Positions 47,692-60,453 are shown, counted from the stretch's first letter. The stretch: 64,000 bases of DNA from Tachypleus tridentatus (GCF_004210375.1 NW_027467782.1:27507276-27571275); one strand, 5' to 3'. Numbers and translations are program-made. The notes: a model not told the origin generated them from the letters alone.

Positions 47692-48912
47692 GGTCATCCC
47701 ATAAGTAATATCATTTTTAACACTAAGATTTAAAAGAAGAAAAATAACTCAAATAACAACTTTCATCAATTACATATTCTTAATCTCTTCTCAATAACAG
47801 TCTGGAAATGTATCAAAATATTTTCAATATCACACTTATAAAAATCAAGTTGTTTTGAGATATAAAAGGTACAAGAGTTACTTTTTAACAAATCATAGAA
47901 GTAAACTGTTTTCCATTCAGATGATGTGTCAAGTTTTTGAAAAAATTATAATCTGAAGGAGCAAGATCAGGAGAATAAGGAGGATAGGGAAGTTTCTTCC
48001 AGCTGAGCTGTTCAATTTTTTTAAAAGTGACCCTAGCAATGTTAGGATGTACATTGTTATGGTGGAAAACAACTCCTTTCTGATTTACCAAAGCAGGTCT
48101 CTTTTTATTTATTTTTTAGTGCAGCTTTCAATTAATCCAATTACTGCCACCATCTCTCAGCAGTTATTGTGTGATTTGTTTGTAACAACTCAAACAGTGT
48201 TACACCATCTGAAGTACAGGTTCACTTTTGACTGTGGTGTTGCTGGTTCTACTGCATTAACCCACTGTTGGCAGTGCAGGACATTTTGATAGAGTATCCA
48301 TTTCTTATCTCCAGTCACTAACTAGGTGGCTCAAAAATGAAGCTTGAAGTTCATGAGAGTGAAGAGATGTGCAGATGTCTACTCATTCTCTCAGATTATA
48401 AGCTGACAACTCATGTGGTACCCATTTTCCAAACTTTAAAACTCTACCAAGTTGCAAATGTTGATGGACAATGGAAGGATGGACAACAGTTACAGCACAA
48501 TCTTTCTCATGTATTGCTAGAAGCAGGTCATTGTCAAACTCAGCAGGGCACTCAGTGCGAGCTGCATCCGTCAAACTGTAGTCACCAGTTTTAAACTTAT
48601 GGAACCATCTTTGACACTTCCCTACATTCAGAATGTCATTGTTGTATACATTTTGAATGCTTCTTCAGTAGCACTCTTTCATTTTCTGAAGTTGTAAAAC
48701 ATTATATTCTTTATGTGCTCTTCTGATACCTCCATGATAATTGGGGCTTCTAAAATAAATACAACAAAATTAGTGAAGAAACAAATTGGTTTACTCTGAA
48801 TGTTATCATTTCATCCCACATAACTTGTGTGACTTTGAGAATAACTTCATTTAGCCAAGAAATATGCATTTAAACTTATCCTATCCCAAAAAACGACATT
48901 ACTTATGGGATT
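47692..48912 (-). mobile_element. mariner transposon, decayed
   Basis: The inverted ends are TCATCCCATAAGTAATATC on the left and, read inward, TAATCCCATAAGTAATGTC on the right. On the minus strand the transposase starts MEVSEEHIKNIMFYNFRK near 48740. The C-terminal catalytic part is GVVFHHNNVHPN (where HDNARPH is usual) and PPYSPDLAPSDYNFFKNL, the third D of the DD34D signature. Stops and frame changes lie between, and the middle aspartate of the N-terminal catalytic pair was not located. Confidence 0.88.
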
Positions 48913-48920
48913 AATAATTA

Positions 48921-48921
<1 letters not shown>

Positions 48922-48957
<36 letters not shown>

Positions 48958-48958
48958 C
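48922..48958. repeat. CA/TA microsatellite
   Basis: An (AC)n run followed by (AT)n directly borders the mariner right end. Confidence 0.9.
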
Positions 48959-50129
48959 ATGTTACTGTTTGTTTATGGTAGTAGAAATCACTATCTACTT
49001 GCTCCTTTTCTATGCATTTTTTCAGAAGCAAATATTTCTATCATGTATTTTATTCTCAAATATCTGATATATATAAAATAAGTGAATTACTGTGAGTTGC
49101 ACATCTTTCATATCAAGCTTACCAATTTGTGTTGCTGTGAATGTAATTTACTACATAATGTCTTGAGGAGGAAGTTACACTAGAACCTTTCTAATTAATA
49201 CTTCATGTCATATGATACAGTTTTGAAAGTTCAGGAAAATGACACACCTACAATGTCATGCATTATGAAAATAATGATGAAAGTTGGATGTTAAGTAAAT
49301 TTTCATAAAGACCATTTATGGATATTTATAGAAATTTAAAGATATCATTCCACCTTTTATAATATTTGTTGAGTGAGAGAAAAATGAACAAATCAACTAA
49401 AAAAACATGTACTTTTAAATGTAAGTGATACCATTATCAGTACTGGTAACTTGTAATATAAAACAAATATTTTAAAAATGGTGATGGAAAAGTTTAAATT
49501 GTTTACAATAATTAATGGAGAATTTCACTAATTGTTTGAGAAACAAGAAGAAAATATTTTTTTTTGTTCTTCAAGTTTAACTCCAAAGTAAAGAACATTC
49601 TGTAATATCTTGTATTGCTAATAAAATTGGGAATTATTCAATAAATTACAGTAAGACTCTTGTAAGACTGTTAATGAGTTGAGAGTTAATTTTTTGTAAT
49701 GTTATTTTTTGATGCTTTTTATGATAAAGCATATGTAACATTTTTGTCAGTAGAAATTTCAAGCTTGAAAACATTTTCTTACAGAGGAATGGTTAAGTAT
49801 GAATCCCTATAGATTCTTTCACAATGCAAGTCAAATTTACAGTACACTTACTTTGTCATTGTTTATACAAATTGTGTTGGTAAAAAGTTGTAGTTTAATG
49901 TTATATACTCTTTATTTATCAGCCTGTCTTTATAATGCTCTTCCCTGTAACATATGTTAAACTTGTAATACAGAAGTGTGGAAATGTGTTAGGACAAAGT
50001 CAAAAATAGATTTCAGGTTGTCTCAAAAGAACAATAGAAGGTGAATCCCATACTAAACTCAGTACAACTGAAATGTAGTTAGAGTGATTGATTAAGGAAA
50101 CAGTTAGCATTTTGTTGTCTCTCTCTTGT
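48959..50129. other. AT-rich sequence, nothing recognised
   Basis: No gene or named repeat is seen. Confidence 0.45.
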
Positions 50130-50745
50130 TTTAATTACTATGGATGGTTTTTTAGGTATTGCTGCAAGATAATTAATAAGAGTGTCCTTTGAGATTTTAC
50201 TCCAAGTGTCTCTGATACACTCATATGAAGCTTTTTTGGAAGTAACTTTTGATTTGTCAAGTTTTCAATCTATCAAATCCCAGATCTGCTCAATTAGGTT
50301 GAGACTGCAACTCTTTGGGAGGCAATTACATCATTTGAATGATTTTAGCAACAGCTTTCATAGCTAAGTAAATTTTTCTACATTGGTTGTATGAGTATCT
50401 GAGGTTATTATAATCTTGGCAGTAGAGTCCTTTACCAATAATATGCAAACCACCGGGTATACCATACTCGATCAGTACTGCATTGTATTTGTGCTGGTCT
50501 ATTATTCCATTTATTTTGTAGATATTTTCTATTACCTCAGCGGAGAAATGTCTCCAGATCATCACACTGCTTCTGCCATGATTTATGGCAGGTGCCATGC
50601 ATTGAGATAAGTATCTTTCTACTACCTTCAGCCAGACATACTACCAACACTTTGACCGAAATACTTCAAACTTGGATTCATCCATCTATAACAGCTCTTT
50701 CCAATTATAAGCAGTCCATTTTTTGTATTTTTCAGTAAATTTAAG
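50130..50745 (-). mobile_element. Tc1-like transposase fragment
   Basis: Minus-strand reading gives MAPAINHGRSSVMIWRHFSA, then IYKINGIIDQHKYNAVLIEY, then GIPGGLHIIGKGLYCQD. Further on come LNLIEQIWDLI and SYECIRDTWSKISKDTLINY. These are the central and C-terminal Tc1 regions. Stops and at least one frame change are present, and the N-terminal DNA-binding part is missing. Confidence 0.83.
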
Positions 50746-51222
50746 TCTCTTGCAAATATTTGAATATCAAAGTAAAAGCTTTTTACTCAAAAAACTCAAA
50801 ATACATTCATAATTAATGATAAGTTAGGATTTACAATCCTAAAATCGAGCATTTGATTTCCCATTGGTAGACAGAGAGGATTTCCTGTTGTTGCTTTGCT
50901 GTAAGAACAACACATTTTCACAATAAGAGAAAAACATAAAGTGACTGGAAATGTTTGAAAGAAGATATTCCAAAAATATTAAAATTATTTACGAAATCTT
51001 GAGTTTATCATCTTTTACAGAAGAGAGAGTAAACAGATACCGGCATGGCCAGGTGTTTAAACTAGTTTAGCAAAGTTTTAAATGTTTTCACACTTGAGAA
51101 GGTTTAACAATTTTCTGGAGGTTTTCTTTTCCTTTCTGTTTTCAGTCACTTCCTTATAAATTAATTGATGTACATTATAATATCTACACAAATTTTGTTC
51201 AGTATTCTTTTTTTTGTAAATA

Positions 51223-51490
51223 GCCCAGCATAGCCAGGTGTTTAAGGCACTCGACTCGTAATCTGAGGATCACGAGTTTGATTCCTCATCACACCAAACA
51301 CGCTCGACCTTTCAGTCGCAGGTTTGTTATGATGCGACGGTCAATCCCACATTCGTTGGTAAAAGCGTACCCCAAGAGTTGGTGGTGGATGGTGATGACT
51401 AGCTGCCATTCCTCTGGTCTTACACTGCTAAATTAAAGACGGTTGGCGCAGCAGGTCTACGTGTTGCTTTGTGCGAAATTTAAAACAAAC
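51223..51490 (+). mobile_element. SINE-A, near full length
   Basis: The head GCCCAGCATAGCCAGGTG and CACTCGACTCGTAATCTGAG lead to the tail GCGAAATTTAAAACAAAC. It ends just before the LINE copy. A small extra scrap of SINE-A head lies at 51040-51060. Confidence 0.9.
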
Positions 51491-51539
51491 TCAATTAAGT
51501 GAACCAACCACAGAATACATTTAAAATGCATACAGATCT

Positions 51540-53350
51540 GGATATAAATGCTTATTTTTACAACAAAGTCACAAATTATATTCTAAACAACAAAGAACAA
51601 TTTGAACCAATTTTTCTTAACAAGTGTATCTGAGGAAAATACAAGACACATCATAAACTATGAAGACACGATCCTAATGAAAGAAATATTCATACATGAA
51701 CTTCTTGAAGCAATAAAAAAACACAGAAACAAATCTTCGGGTGAAGATGAGATACAAGCCATCTTCCCAAAAAAGGGCACTCCAAAATTGTTTGATCACC
51801 AAAGAACACTTTTTAACTTATCACTATCCTTAGAACACATACCAATTTCTTGGATGCATGTTAATATTCTAATGTTCCATAAGGTATGAAAGCCAGCAGA
51901 TAAACCTAATGGCTACCGACCAATCAGCTTGATCAGCTGTGTAGGCAAAATTCTTGAGAGAATAGTCAGTAATAGGCTCTCCACATTCTTGGAAATAACA
52001 TGAAAGTTACCAGAAGAACAAAAAGTATTCAGAAAATTTAGACAACAACTGACCACTTAGTGAGACTCACTGAAGAGATAGTCGACAGCTTTAACAAAAC
52101 CAATGCACTGTCTCCTGCTTTCTTGACATTGAGAAAGCATATGATACTGTATGGCACAATGGTCTACAGTTACGTGTGAAGGAAATGTGACTACTGCGTG
52201 GAATTATTTGCTGGTTATCTACCTTTTTTGAAAAATAGAAAATGTGGAGTAAATGTAGAGGGAACCTCTTCTGAGTACTTTACTCCAGAAGCTGGTGTAC
52301 CTCAGGGAGGGGTGGTCAGCTCTATACTCTTCATCATGTATGTTAACAATTTGCCATTGAAGGATCCTAAGCATGGATTCTCTTCATAGTTTGCTGATGA
52401 TGTGGCAGTATCGAAAAGTGCCACAGCACCAACAACAGCAGCCATAAACATACAACAACAACTAAACAGAATAAACGATTATTGTCGAAAATACAAAATA
52501 AAAATAAATACAGCAGAAACACAACTTGTCGTCTTTACATAGTTGACAAGATACAAAAAAATACTTCAGCCTGAAGAATATGTGAATGGAACACTGCTTC
52601 TGCCTACCACATTGGCAAGATTTCTAAGTCTTGCCTATGACACTGAAAAAACTAACCATGTAAATGAAACTAAAGTCTGGCGAAGAACCAACTATGCTTG
52701 AGTCTTATTTGCATGAATAGTGGAGCATCAACAGACAATACACGAAAAATATACAAAACATGCATCAGACCAGTAAATGACTGCAGCTCCAACATTGTAA
52801 GTGACAAAACAATTAAAATGAAGTTGCAAACAATTCAAAACACACTCCTCACAACAGCATATAGAGTTCCCAGAGAAGCAACATTCAAATTCATACACAA
52901 ATATTTAAACATACCAACCATACCAAATAGACTGTTACGTCGTACAAAAAAGTATTTTGATAAAGATTGGATGAAAAATGAATTATTAAGCGAACCAGAG
53001 AGGTACCTCGTACATGATGAAGGTAGTCCTAAACACTTCTACCCGATCAACACATATTTTAAACACAAAAAAATGAATGAAGAAAAAAGATTAAATCATA
53101 ATATATATTGAAAAAGGGCCACCATCAATCTAGACTTCTTACTGACAAGGCAAAATAATATCTGTATATGTATACCAGTACATGGACATTGATCTTAAAA
53201 GGGTCGGAGTAAATTCAGCCCACTCTGACTCTAAAGCAGGAACTAACACCAACCAACACTGCATGATCATTTTAATAAAGAACAGCGGAAGAGGTCAAAG
53301 AGCACCTGACCCTCCAGAGTACATATGATACCCAAAACCCAAGAGATAGA
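51540..53350 (+). mobile_element. Jockey-like LINE, 5'-truncated, with reverse transcriptase
   Basis: The reading gives IHELLEAIKKHRNKSSGEDE, then PNGYRPISLISCVGKILERI, then FAGYLPFLKNRKCGVNVEG, EAGVPQGGVVSSILFIMYVN, FADDVAVSKS (the catalytic F/YxDD box) and VNDCSSNIV. The C-terminal motifs are KYFDKDWMKNELLSEPERYL and HDEGSPKHFYPINTYF. The endonuclease is missing and several stops and frame changes are present. The 3' region shares motifs with the copy at 13.5-14.4 kb. Confidence 0.88.
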
Positions 53351-53445
53351 ACAATACGAAGTGCTGTATTTATTCTCAAATTTTGCTTTCTCATTGACAC
53401 GTTGATCCGACAGATAAAGATATCTTCCTAGATCAAAATTAAAGA

Positions 53446-53512
53446 TTTGTTTCTTTGAATTTCGCACAAAGCTACATGAGAGTGGCTGCGCAAGCCATCC
53501 CTAAATTATTCG
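53446..53512 (-). mobile_element. SINE-A tail fragment
   Basis: TTTGTTTCTTTGAATTTCGC, then ACAAAGCTACATGAG, then a worn CAAGCCATCCCTAAATT. Confidence 0.7.
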
Positions 53513-54010
53513 TCCGAAAGTGAAAGATATAGTCAGTGATAGATATCAGCTACTTAATACAATAAGCTGTTCAAGGCGTTGAGTTCAATACCTTCACGTT
53601 TAACTGTTGTTTGTGTGGGCATTGCGGTTATTAAAGCACCGAGTGTGATAAAATAAATGTTTGTAAATGTAATTTCATCTCCACTATAACTTTATATCTA
53701 TTTGCACTAAAATTTAAATGTTTTATGTAACTAAGGTTATAAAAGTTTCCTAATTTCTGTGTTGCTAAGAAACTAATTGATTGTTGATATTTTTAATATA
53801 AGCACGTGATTTTACAATGCTTAGAAGCAACAAAGATGTCAGACAAATAATGTATTGTAGAAGTTTTGATTAAATGCCTAAAGCTGACAATGTACAGAAA
53901 CTAGAAGGTGAAAAATTTGTGGTAATGCCACAGAACCACAATTCAATTTGGAAACAGCTTTGATTTTAATTCAAAATATTCAAAGTTAAAATGAGATAGA
54001 AAAAAATATT
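53513..54010. other. AT-rich sequence, nothing recognised
   Basis: No gene or named repeat is seen. Confidence 0.4.
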
Positions 54011-54011
54011 A

Positions 54012-54085
54012 AGATTACGTGTTTGTGTGTGTGTTTTCTTATAGCAAAGGCACATTGGGCTATCTGCTGAGCTCACCAAGGGCTA
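54012..54085 (-). mobile_element. SINE-D fragment
   Basis: TGTGTGTTTTCTTATAGC, then CACATTGGGCTATCTGCTGA match SINE-D. It stops after CTCACCAAGGG. Confidence 0.7.
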
Positions 54086-54228
54086 AAGATTACGCGATTT
54101 TTATTGCAAAATATTGTTTGATAATAATACTTGTTAGATAATCACAATTATTGTTATGAAAATTCTTTAAAGAACTCGCCTGGCAGGTATATAACTTAAG
54201 AGCAAACATTTGGAATATTGTGTTCAGT

Positions 54229-54493
54229 GTTATTTTGAATTTCATGCAAAGCTACACGAGGGCAATCTGCGTTAGCCGTCCCTAATTTGGTAGTTGAAGG
54301 CAAATGGGAAGGTAGCTAGTCAACATCATTCACCGTCAACTATTGGACGACTCTTTTACCAACAAATAGTGCAATTAAGCGCTACATTATGAAGTTCCTA
54401 TGGCTGAAATAGCGAGCATATTGGGTGTGATCGAGATTCAAGCCTGCTACCCTCCGCTTACGAGTCAAGTGCCTTAACCACCTGGCCTATTGT
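54229..54493 (-). mobile_element. SINE-A, old copy
   Basis: TTTTGAATTTCATGCAAAGC, then GTTAGCCGTCCCTAATTTGG, ending CTTAACCACCTGGCC. It shows many changes compared with other copies. Confidence 0.83.
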
Positions 54494-55682
54494 GATCAGT
54501 CTTTTCACCACTCACTCCTCCAAAAAAATTATATTTACCAAAAAGTTTTACCTACTTCAAAGTCATCTTCATATTACTGAAGGAAGAAGAGTAATAACAT
54601 TCATGAAAAGATGTTTTACACCTTACTAAATCACATGTTCATTGCAAATTTAATAATTTTTCATACCCTTATTTTAAAATAGACCAGAAAATAGAGAGAA
54701 TGGTGTTTCTGATTTTAAATATTTCTTGGGGAGCATGCCTCTGGATCTTCCTTGAGATATTGTGCATAAAATATGGTGAAGAGTCACAAGCCAGCACTAC
54801 ATAGTACACTGACAGGATTATCTCCCTGATTCATCAGTATCACCCACTTAAACATACTAAAAACCTTGTCTGTTGATTTTTTATAAAGAGATCTTAATAT
54901 AACCTTTCCATCCCTGGAGTAATTTTAGTAGCTGTGGTGTGAACAATTTACAACAAATCAGTGTCATGACTCAGACAAAGCTCAGATAATATTTCAAGTG
55001 AAGACTATCGAGGGCCAACTAGTGACTTGAATAGAAAGATAACTTCCTCGTTTTTACTTGATAATCAGTTTAGGTTGCATCACTCTGAACAGTCCTTTAT
55101 ACATCACCATTCCTTCTTGTGTATGAAGACCAAAGTTGTACACTACTTTATAAGTATTTGGTGGATCAGAGCAAGATGTATTGATTGTCTTTTTCATGAA
55201 GTAGTTTGATCCTGCAGGCACTTGTCACCTTGTAATTCAGAAGTTACTTTTTGTTTCATAAATGTTTAACAGAATTTGAATTAATAACTTTTTCTTTAAT
55301 TATGTTTTTTATGTAAATCACTAAGATTTTCTATACTTAATCTTTTGCCATAGAAAGGGATTTTAAGATTATAAAATTTATTTATTTCAATATAATTTCT
55401 TCAATAAAGAAATAAGATTTGATATAAAATTGCAGAATGACTTGCCAACATTATGGTTAAGAATGTAACTGAAATGAGTCTGAGGTAATTAACCACCTTA
55501 ATACAAAAGTTTCCAATACCAAATAATTAGTAGTAAACTGTATTTTAACAAAAAGATTAATTATTGGCCATTGAAAAACAAACTTTATATTATGTATTAT
55601 AAACATTGTCCATGATTTTATTCCTCACTCATGTTTAAAATTAACTGTAGCAAGTACATTTATGAAAAGTAATTTTTTACAG
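54494..55682. other. Unassigned sequence upstream of a possible exon
   Basis: No recognised repeat. The open frame at 55027-55209 has no family resemblance. Confidence 0.4.
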
Positions 55683-55772
55683 CATCCAATCAAGAGCAGT
55701 TTTCCTGATGTCACTGGTGGTGTTTTATCAAATGTGAAAAGAAAATTAGGCTTACTAGAAGTTTCCAAAATG
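55683..55772 (+). CDS. Possible internal exon of an unrecognised gene
   Basis: TTTTTTACAG precedes and GTAAGT follows a 90-base stretch open in the frame HPIKSSFPDVTGGVLSNVKR and KLGLLEVSKM (30 codons, phase 0 at both ends). The other two frames have stops. Codon use looks coding. I do not recognise the protein. A possible last exon in the same phase is at 62466-62513. Confidence 0.45.
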
Positions 55773-56430
55773 GTAAGTGTATCTAAAGAATTTTAAAAAA
55801 ATGTACTTCAAACTAAAACATTCAGGCAACTGATTGTGATCCACATACATATTCCATTATCAATTTAATTATCTTCTATTAAACCTGTATGTGTGCTTGG
55901 TCATTCTGACCAGTTTTGTAATCTCCATGTAAACATGAAATTACATAAACCACTGAAATATTCTAAATATACAAAGTGTATCATCATGAGTTTTGGCAAA
56001 TGTTTATCTAAATGTTACATTCCTCTTGCAAACTGAAATTATAGTTCAAGTAAATTGCTTTCATAAAACATTTATCCATTAATTTATGAATTCTCTCTCA
56101 AGTAATTCTGTGTAAAGTGTGATTTGTTATGCTAAGAATAAAATTACTTGTGTTCACCTAATGGTTTTTATGTTTAATTTACATTACTCATTATGCCTTC
56201 GAAATGAATATCATTTTTTTTATTTTTCATAGAACTTTAAACTTGCTCTCTTATCTTCTCTACCATAACACCAACAGTAATGAAAGTAGTGAAACAAATG
56301 TTGGAAGTACATAATAATTGCAGATTGTGAAAATGCAATAACAATTTTTTATTTTTGCACAGCCTCAGTTTTCTAAACATTTCCAATTTGGCTGCTTTTA
56401 CTTTACAATGTCTTTCTGACCCTGTCTAAT
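55773..56430 (+). other. Probable intron, nothing recognised
   Basis: AT-rich sequence only. Confidence 0.4.
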
Positions 56431-57400
56431 GACATAACTGTGAAATATACACAGTAGTAAAAGTGATCTAACCGACTGAAATACGAAGTGAACAAGGGCA
56501 CTGAACATTTTGGAGCTATTATGAGGCAGATTGATTTTTTGTTCAAAACTGGACTGTTTGTCTCTTTATCTAAGTTTCTCTCAGGACCTTGGCCTTGAAT
56601 ATGCTGTATGCTGTTCAACATTTGATACTTCAGCCCTGAACAGGGTCTTTCCACACTTCTCCAGTTCAGAGTCTGTACACTGGGTTCCACTGGCTCTACT
56701 TTTTGGGAATATAGTCTGCCATTCATGTTTTTGGTCTTCATATTTAGGTGTAGCTGACTGAGTTCAGTATGTCATAGATTGACGTTGCTGTTTCCACTGA
56801 TCAGCCCACCATACGATGTTTTATTACCACCTCTGCCTGTTACCTTTCTCTGAGTCATCTGAGGAAGGTTGATACTTCCAATTGGTTGTATTATTTTCAT
56901 TGCCAAACATATTTTGAACCATACTTCTATTCCCTTGTATGCAGTTGGTTTAAAATCAGTTTGTTACTTTAGTTTTACTTTTCCCCTTCTCTCTTTGTTC
57001 TGATTTATTTGTTTTTTGGTATTTCCTTAGTTTGGTGTTCATATCCCTTCATCTTATATCTAGGTACTTTGTCTTGTCTATTGTTTTTTATAGTTCTGTC
57101 TTTTGAGATTGCTCCTAACCCTTTGGAATCCAGGGTTTAGACTTCAAAGGTTATTCTTCTTTGGAACCAGTCCCAGTCTTGGTCCTGTCAGTGCCTTCCT
57201 CTCTCACTTCATCTCCCAGTTTACTTTCTTCTCCAACAACCTGGGGCTTTGAATGTCCTATCTCATAATTTCATCAATCTTCTTTTTTCATACTTTACCT
57301 TTCTTATTGTTCTATTTTCTATCCACTTCTCACTGATCTTCTGTATCTTCATTATTAACAGAAGGAATTATAGAATCTGTCTCCCACTCTACTATGGATT
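56430..57400 (-). pseudogene. Possible decayed processed copy of an unknown gene
   Basis: This stretch is less AT-rich and strongly purine-biased on the minus strand. Minus-strand readings in shifting frames give charged, Q/N/S-rich, coding-like peptide, for example WETDSIIPSVNNEDTEDQ, MNTKLRKYQKTNKSEQREKG, NRSMVQNMFGNENNTTNWKY and WRSVERPCSGLKYQMLNSIQ. The longest open part is 56403-56741. No transposon protein is recognised. A worn retrocopy of a host mRNA is one explanation, and a composition-biased repeat is another. Confidence 0.3.
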
Positions 57401-57479
57401 TTTATTCTAGTCTTTTTGTTGTCCCCATAAAGTTGGTTTTTTATACTGTTCCCTTAGTGTGGATTCCTGTACGTGGTGA

Positions 57480-58750
57480 GGGGACCTCCCAGGTAAGGTT
57501 CTGTTTTGTCTGGTTACCTTCTCTGGGATGTAAACATTTACTATTTAACTTCATTAAAATGTATTTATTTTCACTAATACATATAAACAATTGTGATAAA
57601 AATACTGACAGAAATAGGTTACAACTTCATGTTGCATAACAAAAGTGTAAAATGTTTAATAAATTCCAAAAAAATGAAAATGAAACTAATTCAAGTATTT
57701 GGAAAGACTTGAGACCTACTAGAGCAATAGCTCTGATGATAAAATAATGCTTTTGAGAAAGTATTTAAAAGGTTTAATGAATGAACACAAATTTGGAAAA
57801 TGTTTTTCACTGATAAGATCAACAGTAGAGTTGTTTTATGGAGGATTAGACACTTGTTCTGCAAATATTAAGGCTAATTTGTGACACCTTTGCTATTTTT
57901 CTTATAAGAGCAAAGAAAATTAGCTTATCAAAATATGTTCTGTGATTTAAAAAATTTAAGAATTGGTTTTATGGCGAATCATACCATCTCAGTGCATGCA
58001 TCGTAAGTATGGTCTTTCACTGTCTTTTCATCCTTACTTTTAGACATGGAATTGGTCTCTGTTGGTACTAAGTTTTGTAGTCAGTGAACAAATTTTCAAT
58101 ATCTTGTACATATGTGAACAACTATTTCTGTCCTTATCATGAAATTAGAAACAGTTAAGGAATGTTATGAAGAAAAAAGTATTTAAATGTGATTGTTTGG
58201 AAAGTTTTGAAACATTCTGTTGTGTGTTGGGGGGAAGGGAGTTTCTTCTGGAAGTGGAATTTTATGTTTAAGAATCAAGAGGATTTCTTAAACATTCATT
58301 TGGTATGGATAAATCTACGCTACATCATACGTATGAAAAAATTGCATTATAAAGGTACTTGTCTCAGTTAATGTGACAGTATTGTTTGTTTATTTAATAT
58401 AACCTTCCAGTGTATACAAATAATTTGTGGTTTATGCAGAAATGACTTGAAGTTTCCCTCTTCTTGTTATTGTAGCATGTATTGTAGTACCAATTGCATG
58501 CTAAACAACTGAGAGAACTGTTTAGAACTGGAAAATTTAATTGGTTACCTTCAGGCAGTATTTACATTGATTAGTTTTGTGCAGTTTAATCAAAATTATG
58601 ACTTAATCAATTGTCACAATAATAATAAACTAATTGCAAATAGAGATAACAATTTTCTCTATTTTTGGTAATTTTATTTATCCAAGTAATAAAAATGTTA
58701 CTTTGTTTGCTTCTGAGCACAAAACTGCATACCTGACAAATCATGAACAT
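57480..58750. other. AT-rich sequence, nothing recognised
   Basis: No gene or named repeat is seen. Confidence 0.4.
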
Positions 58751-58753
58751 CAG

Positions 58754-59330
58754 CAGAGATGCCAACCATTATGATTTGAACGTAATCATTACGAGTTTGG
58801 TGTATACATTACAATTACATGCTCATACAGACAAATATTACAACTTGTTGCAACTCCCAAATTATTATATATTATTTTGGCCAATACAATAAAGTGATAA
58901 ATTGTTCCCCAGGACTTGAAAGGGGTGAAAAGAAAATTTCTAGTAAAATGCAAATAAATTTTGATAATAAATAAAAGACATAGTCCAAATGGCTACTTGC
59001 AATAATCATGTTTGTGCTTCAAATAATAAAAAAATATTTGTATCTCCAACATCTACCAATAGTTTAAGTGCAGTGCTTCTCCTACTGGGTATGTGGGGGG
59101 AATCCATAGTTATGTCATCAGTGCTTGTCAGCCAATCAGTGCTCGTGTCGATGGGTATTTATCATTTTCTAAGCAGCATGGAAACACCAATGCGATCGTT
59201 CACAAGATGGAAAAAAGAGGCCTTGTTTACCAGATTGTCTTGTTTCTGGCAAATCTAAAAGGACTGAAACTGTGGAAGGGTTCTGTCTACAATAATTACG
59301 CTCAGTCATTTGAAATAGTTGGCATCTCTG
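58754..59330. mobile_element. 577 bp inverted-repeat element, hAT-like
   Basis: The left end is CAGAGATGCCAACCATTATG and the right end, read inward, is CAGAGATGCCAACTATTTCA. CAGAGATG ends are hAT-like. Flanks ACATCAGC and GTATCAGA could be a worn 8 bp duplication (5 of 8 match). Short open frames inside have no recognised domain. Confidence 0.65.
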
Positions 59331-59649
59331 TATCAGATAGTATAAAACTTTTAATTATAAATATGCTTTAATGTCTAGTTTATTAACATGCATGGATAAT
59401 GAAGTTCATTAATCGTTTTAATGCCATTTAAGTTTTTTTTAATATATACATTACACATTTTTAATGTGGCTCCCTTTTTGAAAATCACAGTATATGTAAT
59501 TTGATTTGAAATTAGAAACTGGCTGTAAAATTAAATCACTTGAAAACATGACTGTAAAGTCCAACTTCAGGTGACTAATGCTGCTGTTTGAACTACCCAT
59601 TAGTTTTCCTGTCTATAATTTTGCAACACTTCTTTTAAAACATTTTTGT

Positions 59650-60010
59650 TACTTTCCTTTTTGAAAATGGCCATAACGTCAAATAATCTGGAACCAGGAC
59701 TAGAAAGGCCAACTTCAGGTGACTTATGGTGGTTTTTGTACTTACCTCTTTGTCCTCCTGGTGAGTTACGATAATTACAGTTACCCTACAGAAAGTCCTT
59801 TACAACTTGAATTACTGTAGTTTTTCTCTTAATGTTGTTGACTTGATGTAAACTTTGGTTTTATGCTATTTGTATGTTGTGTTTTTAAACATTGTTTTTT
59901 TTATCATAATTTCTTTTTATGAATTTTACTAAATTTACTTTTTTTACTGGATGTTTGACATAGATAGCCTAACTGCTTTGTGCTATAAAACTCTAAATCA
60001 ACCAACCAAT
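59650..60010 (+). mobile_element. SINE-C, second long copy
   Basis: GGAACCAGGACTAGAAAGGC, then CTACAGAAAGTCCTTTACAA, then TGCTTTGTGCTATAAAACTC and CAACCAACC match the insertion at 42925-43260. A separate partial copy of its early part (TCCAACTTCAGGTGACTAAT) lies at 59558-59620. Confidence 0.85.
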
Positions 60011-60039
60011 CTCTCACAAACACTGACAAAACTCCCTTG

Positions 60040-60453
60040 CTACTTCTGAAAGATTGTCCATATCAACAAACATATTACCACTGTGGATATTTTCTTGTGT
60101 GATATGTTCTTTGTTACGATACCTTTAAAAGTATACAAATGTCTAGATTTTTTCTTAGAAGCACCTTGCATCATGGAATCGTGCTTAGATGTTAGCTTCA
60201 AAACTGGTACTTGTGCTATGAGTATCAACAGCATTTTTCTACCAAGTGATTCTCTTGTGCTGCTACTAATCTTATTCGTCTTCTCTTTTTTCAGTTGCTT
60301 GTTTCTTGTGTATCTGTTGCCCTGAAACTTCCTGGTTTCTGATTTGTGAGGACCATGCTTCATGTCCAAATTAAAATATTCAGGAATTACAAGGGTAATA
60401 AACATTTTTGTTAGACTACATGAATAAGTAAAAGTATTTTCTTTGTTTAACAC
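60040..60453 (-). pseudogene. Possible transposase N-terminal relic with a KFxGNRYT motif
   Basis: A 137-codon open frame contains SETRKFQGNRYTRNKQLKKE and SSSTRESLGRKM. The KFxGNRYT box near the N-terminus is known to me from arthropod Mutator-like transposase proteins. Nothing downstream supports a complete gene. The C-terminal part of the frame is probably not coding. Confidence 0.25.

Noticed and set aside
48047-48594. Plus-strand open frames in the mariner region
   Set aside because: They are antisense to the mariner transposase.
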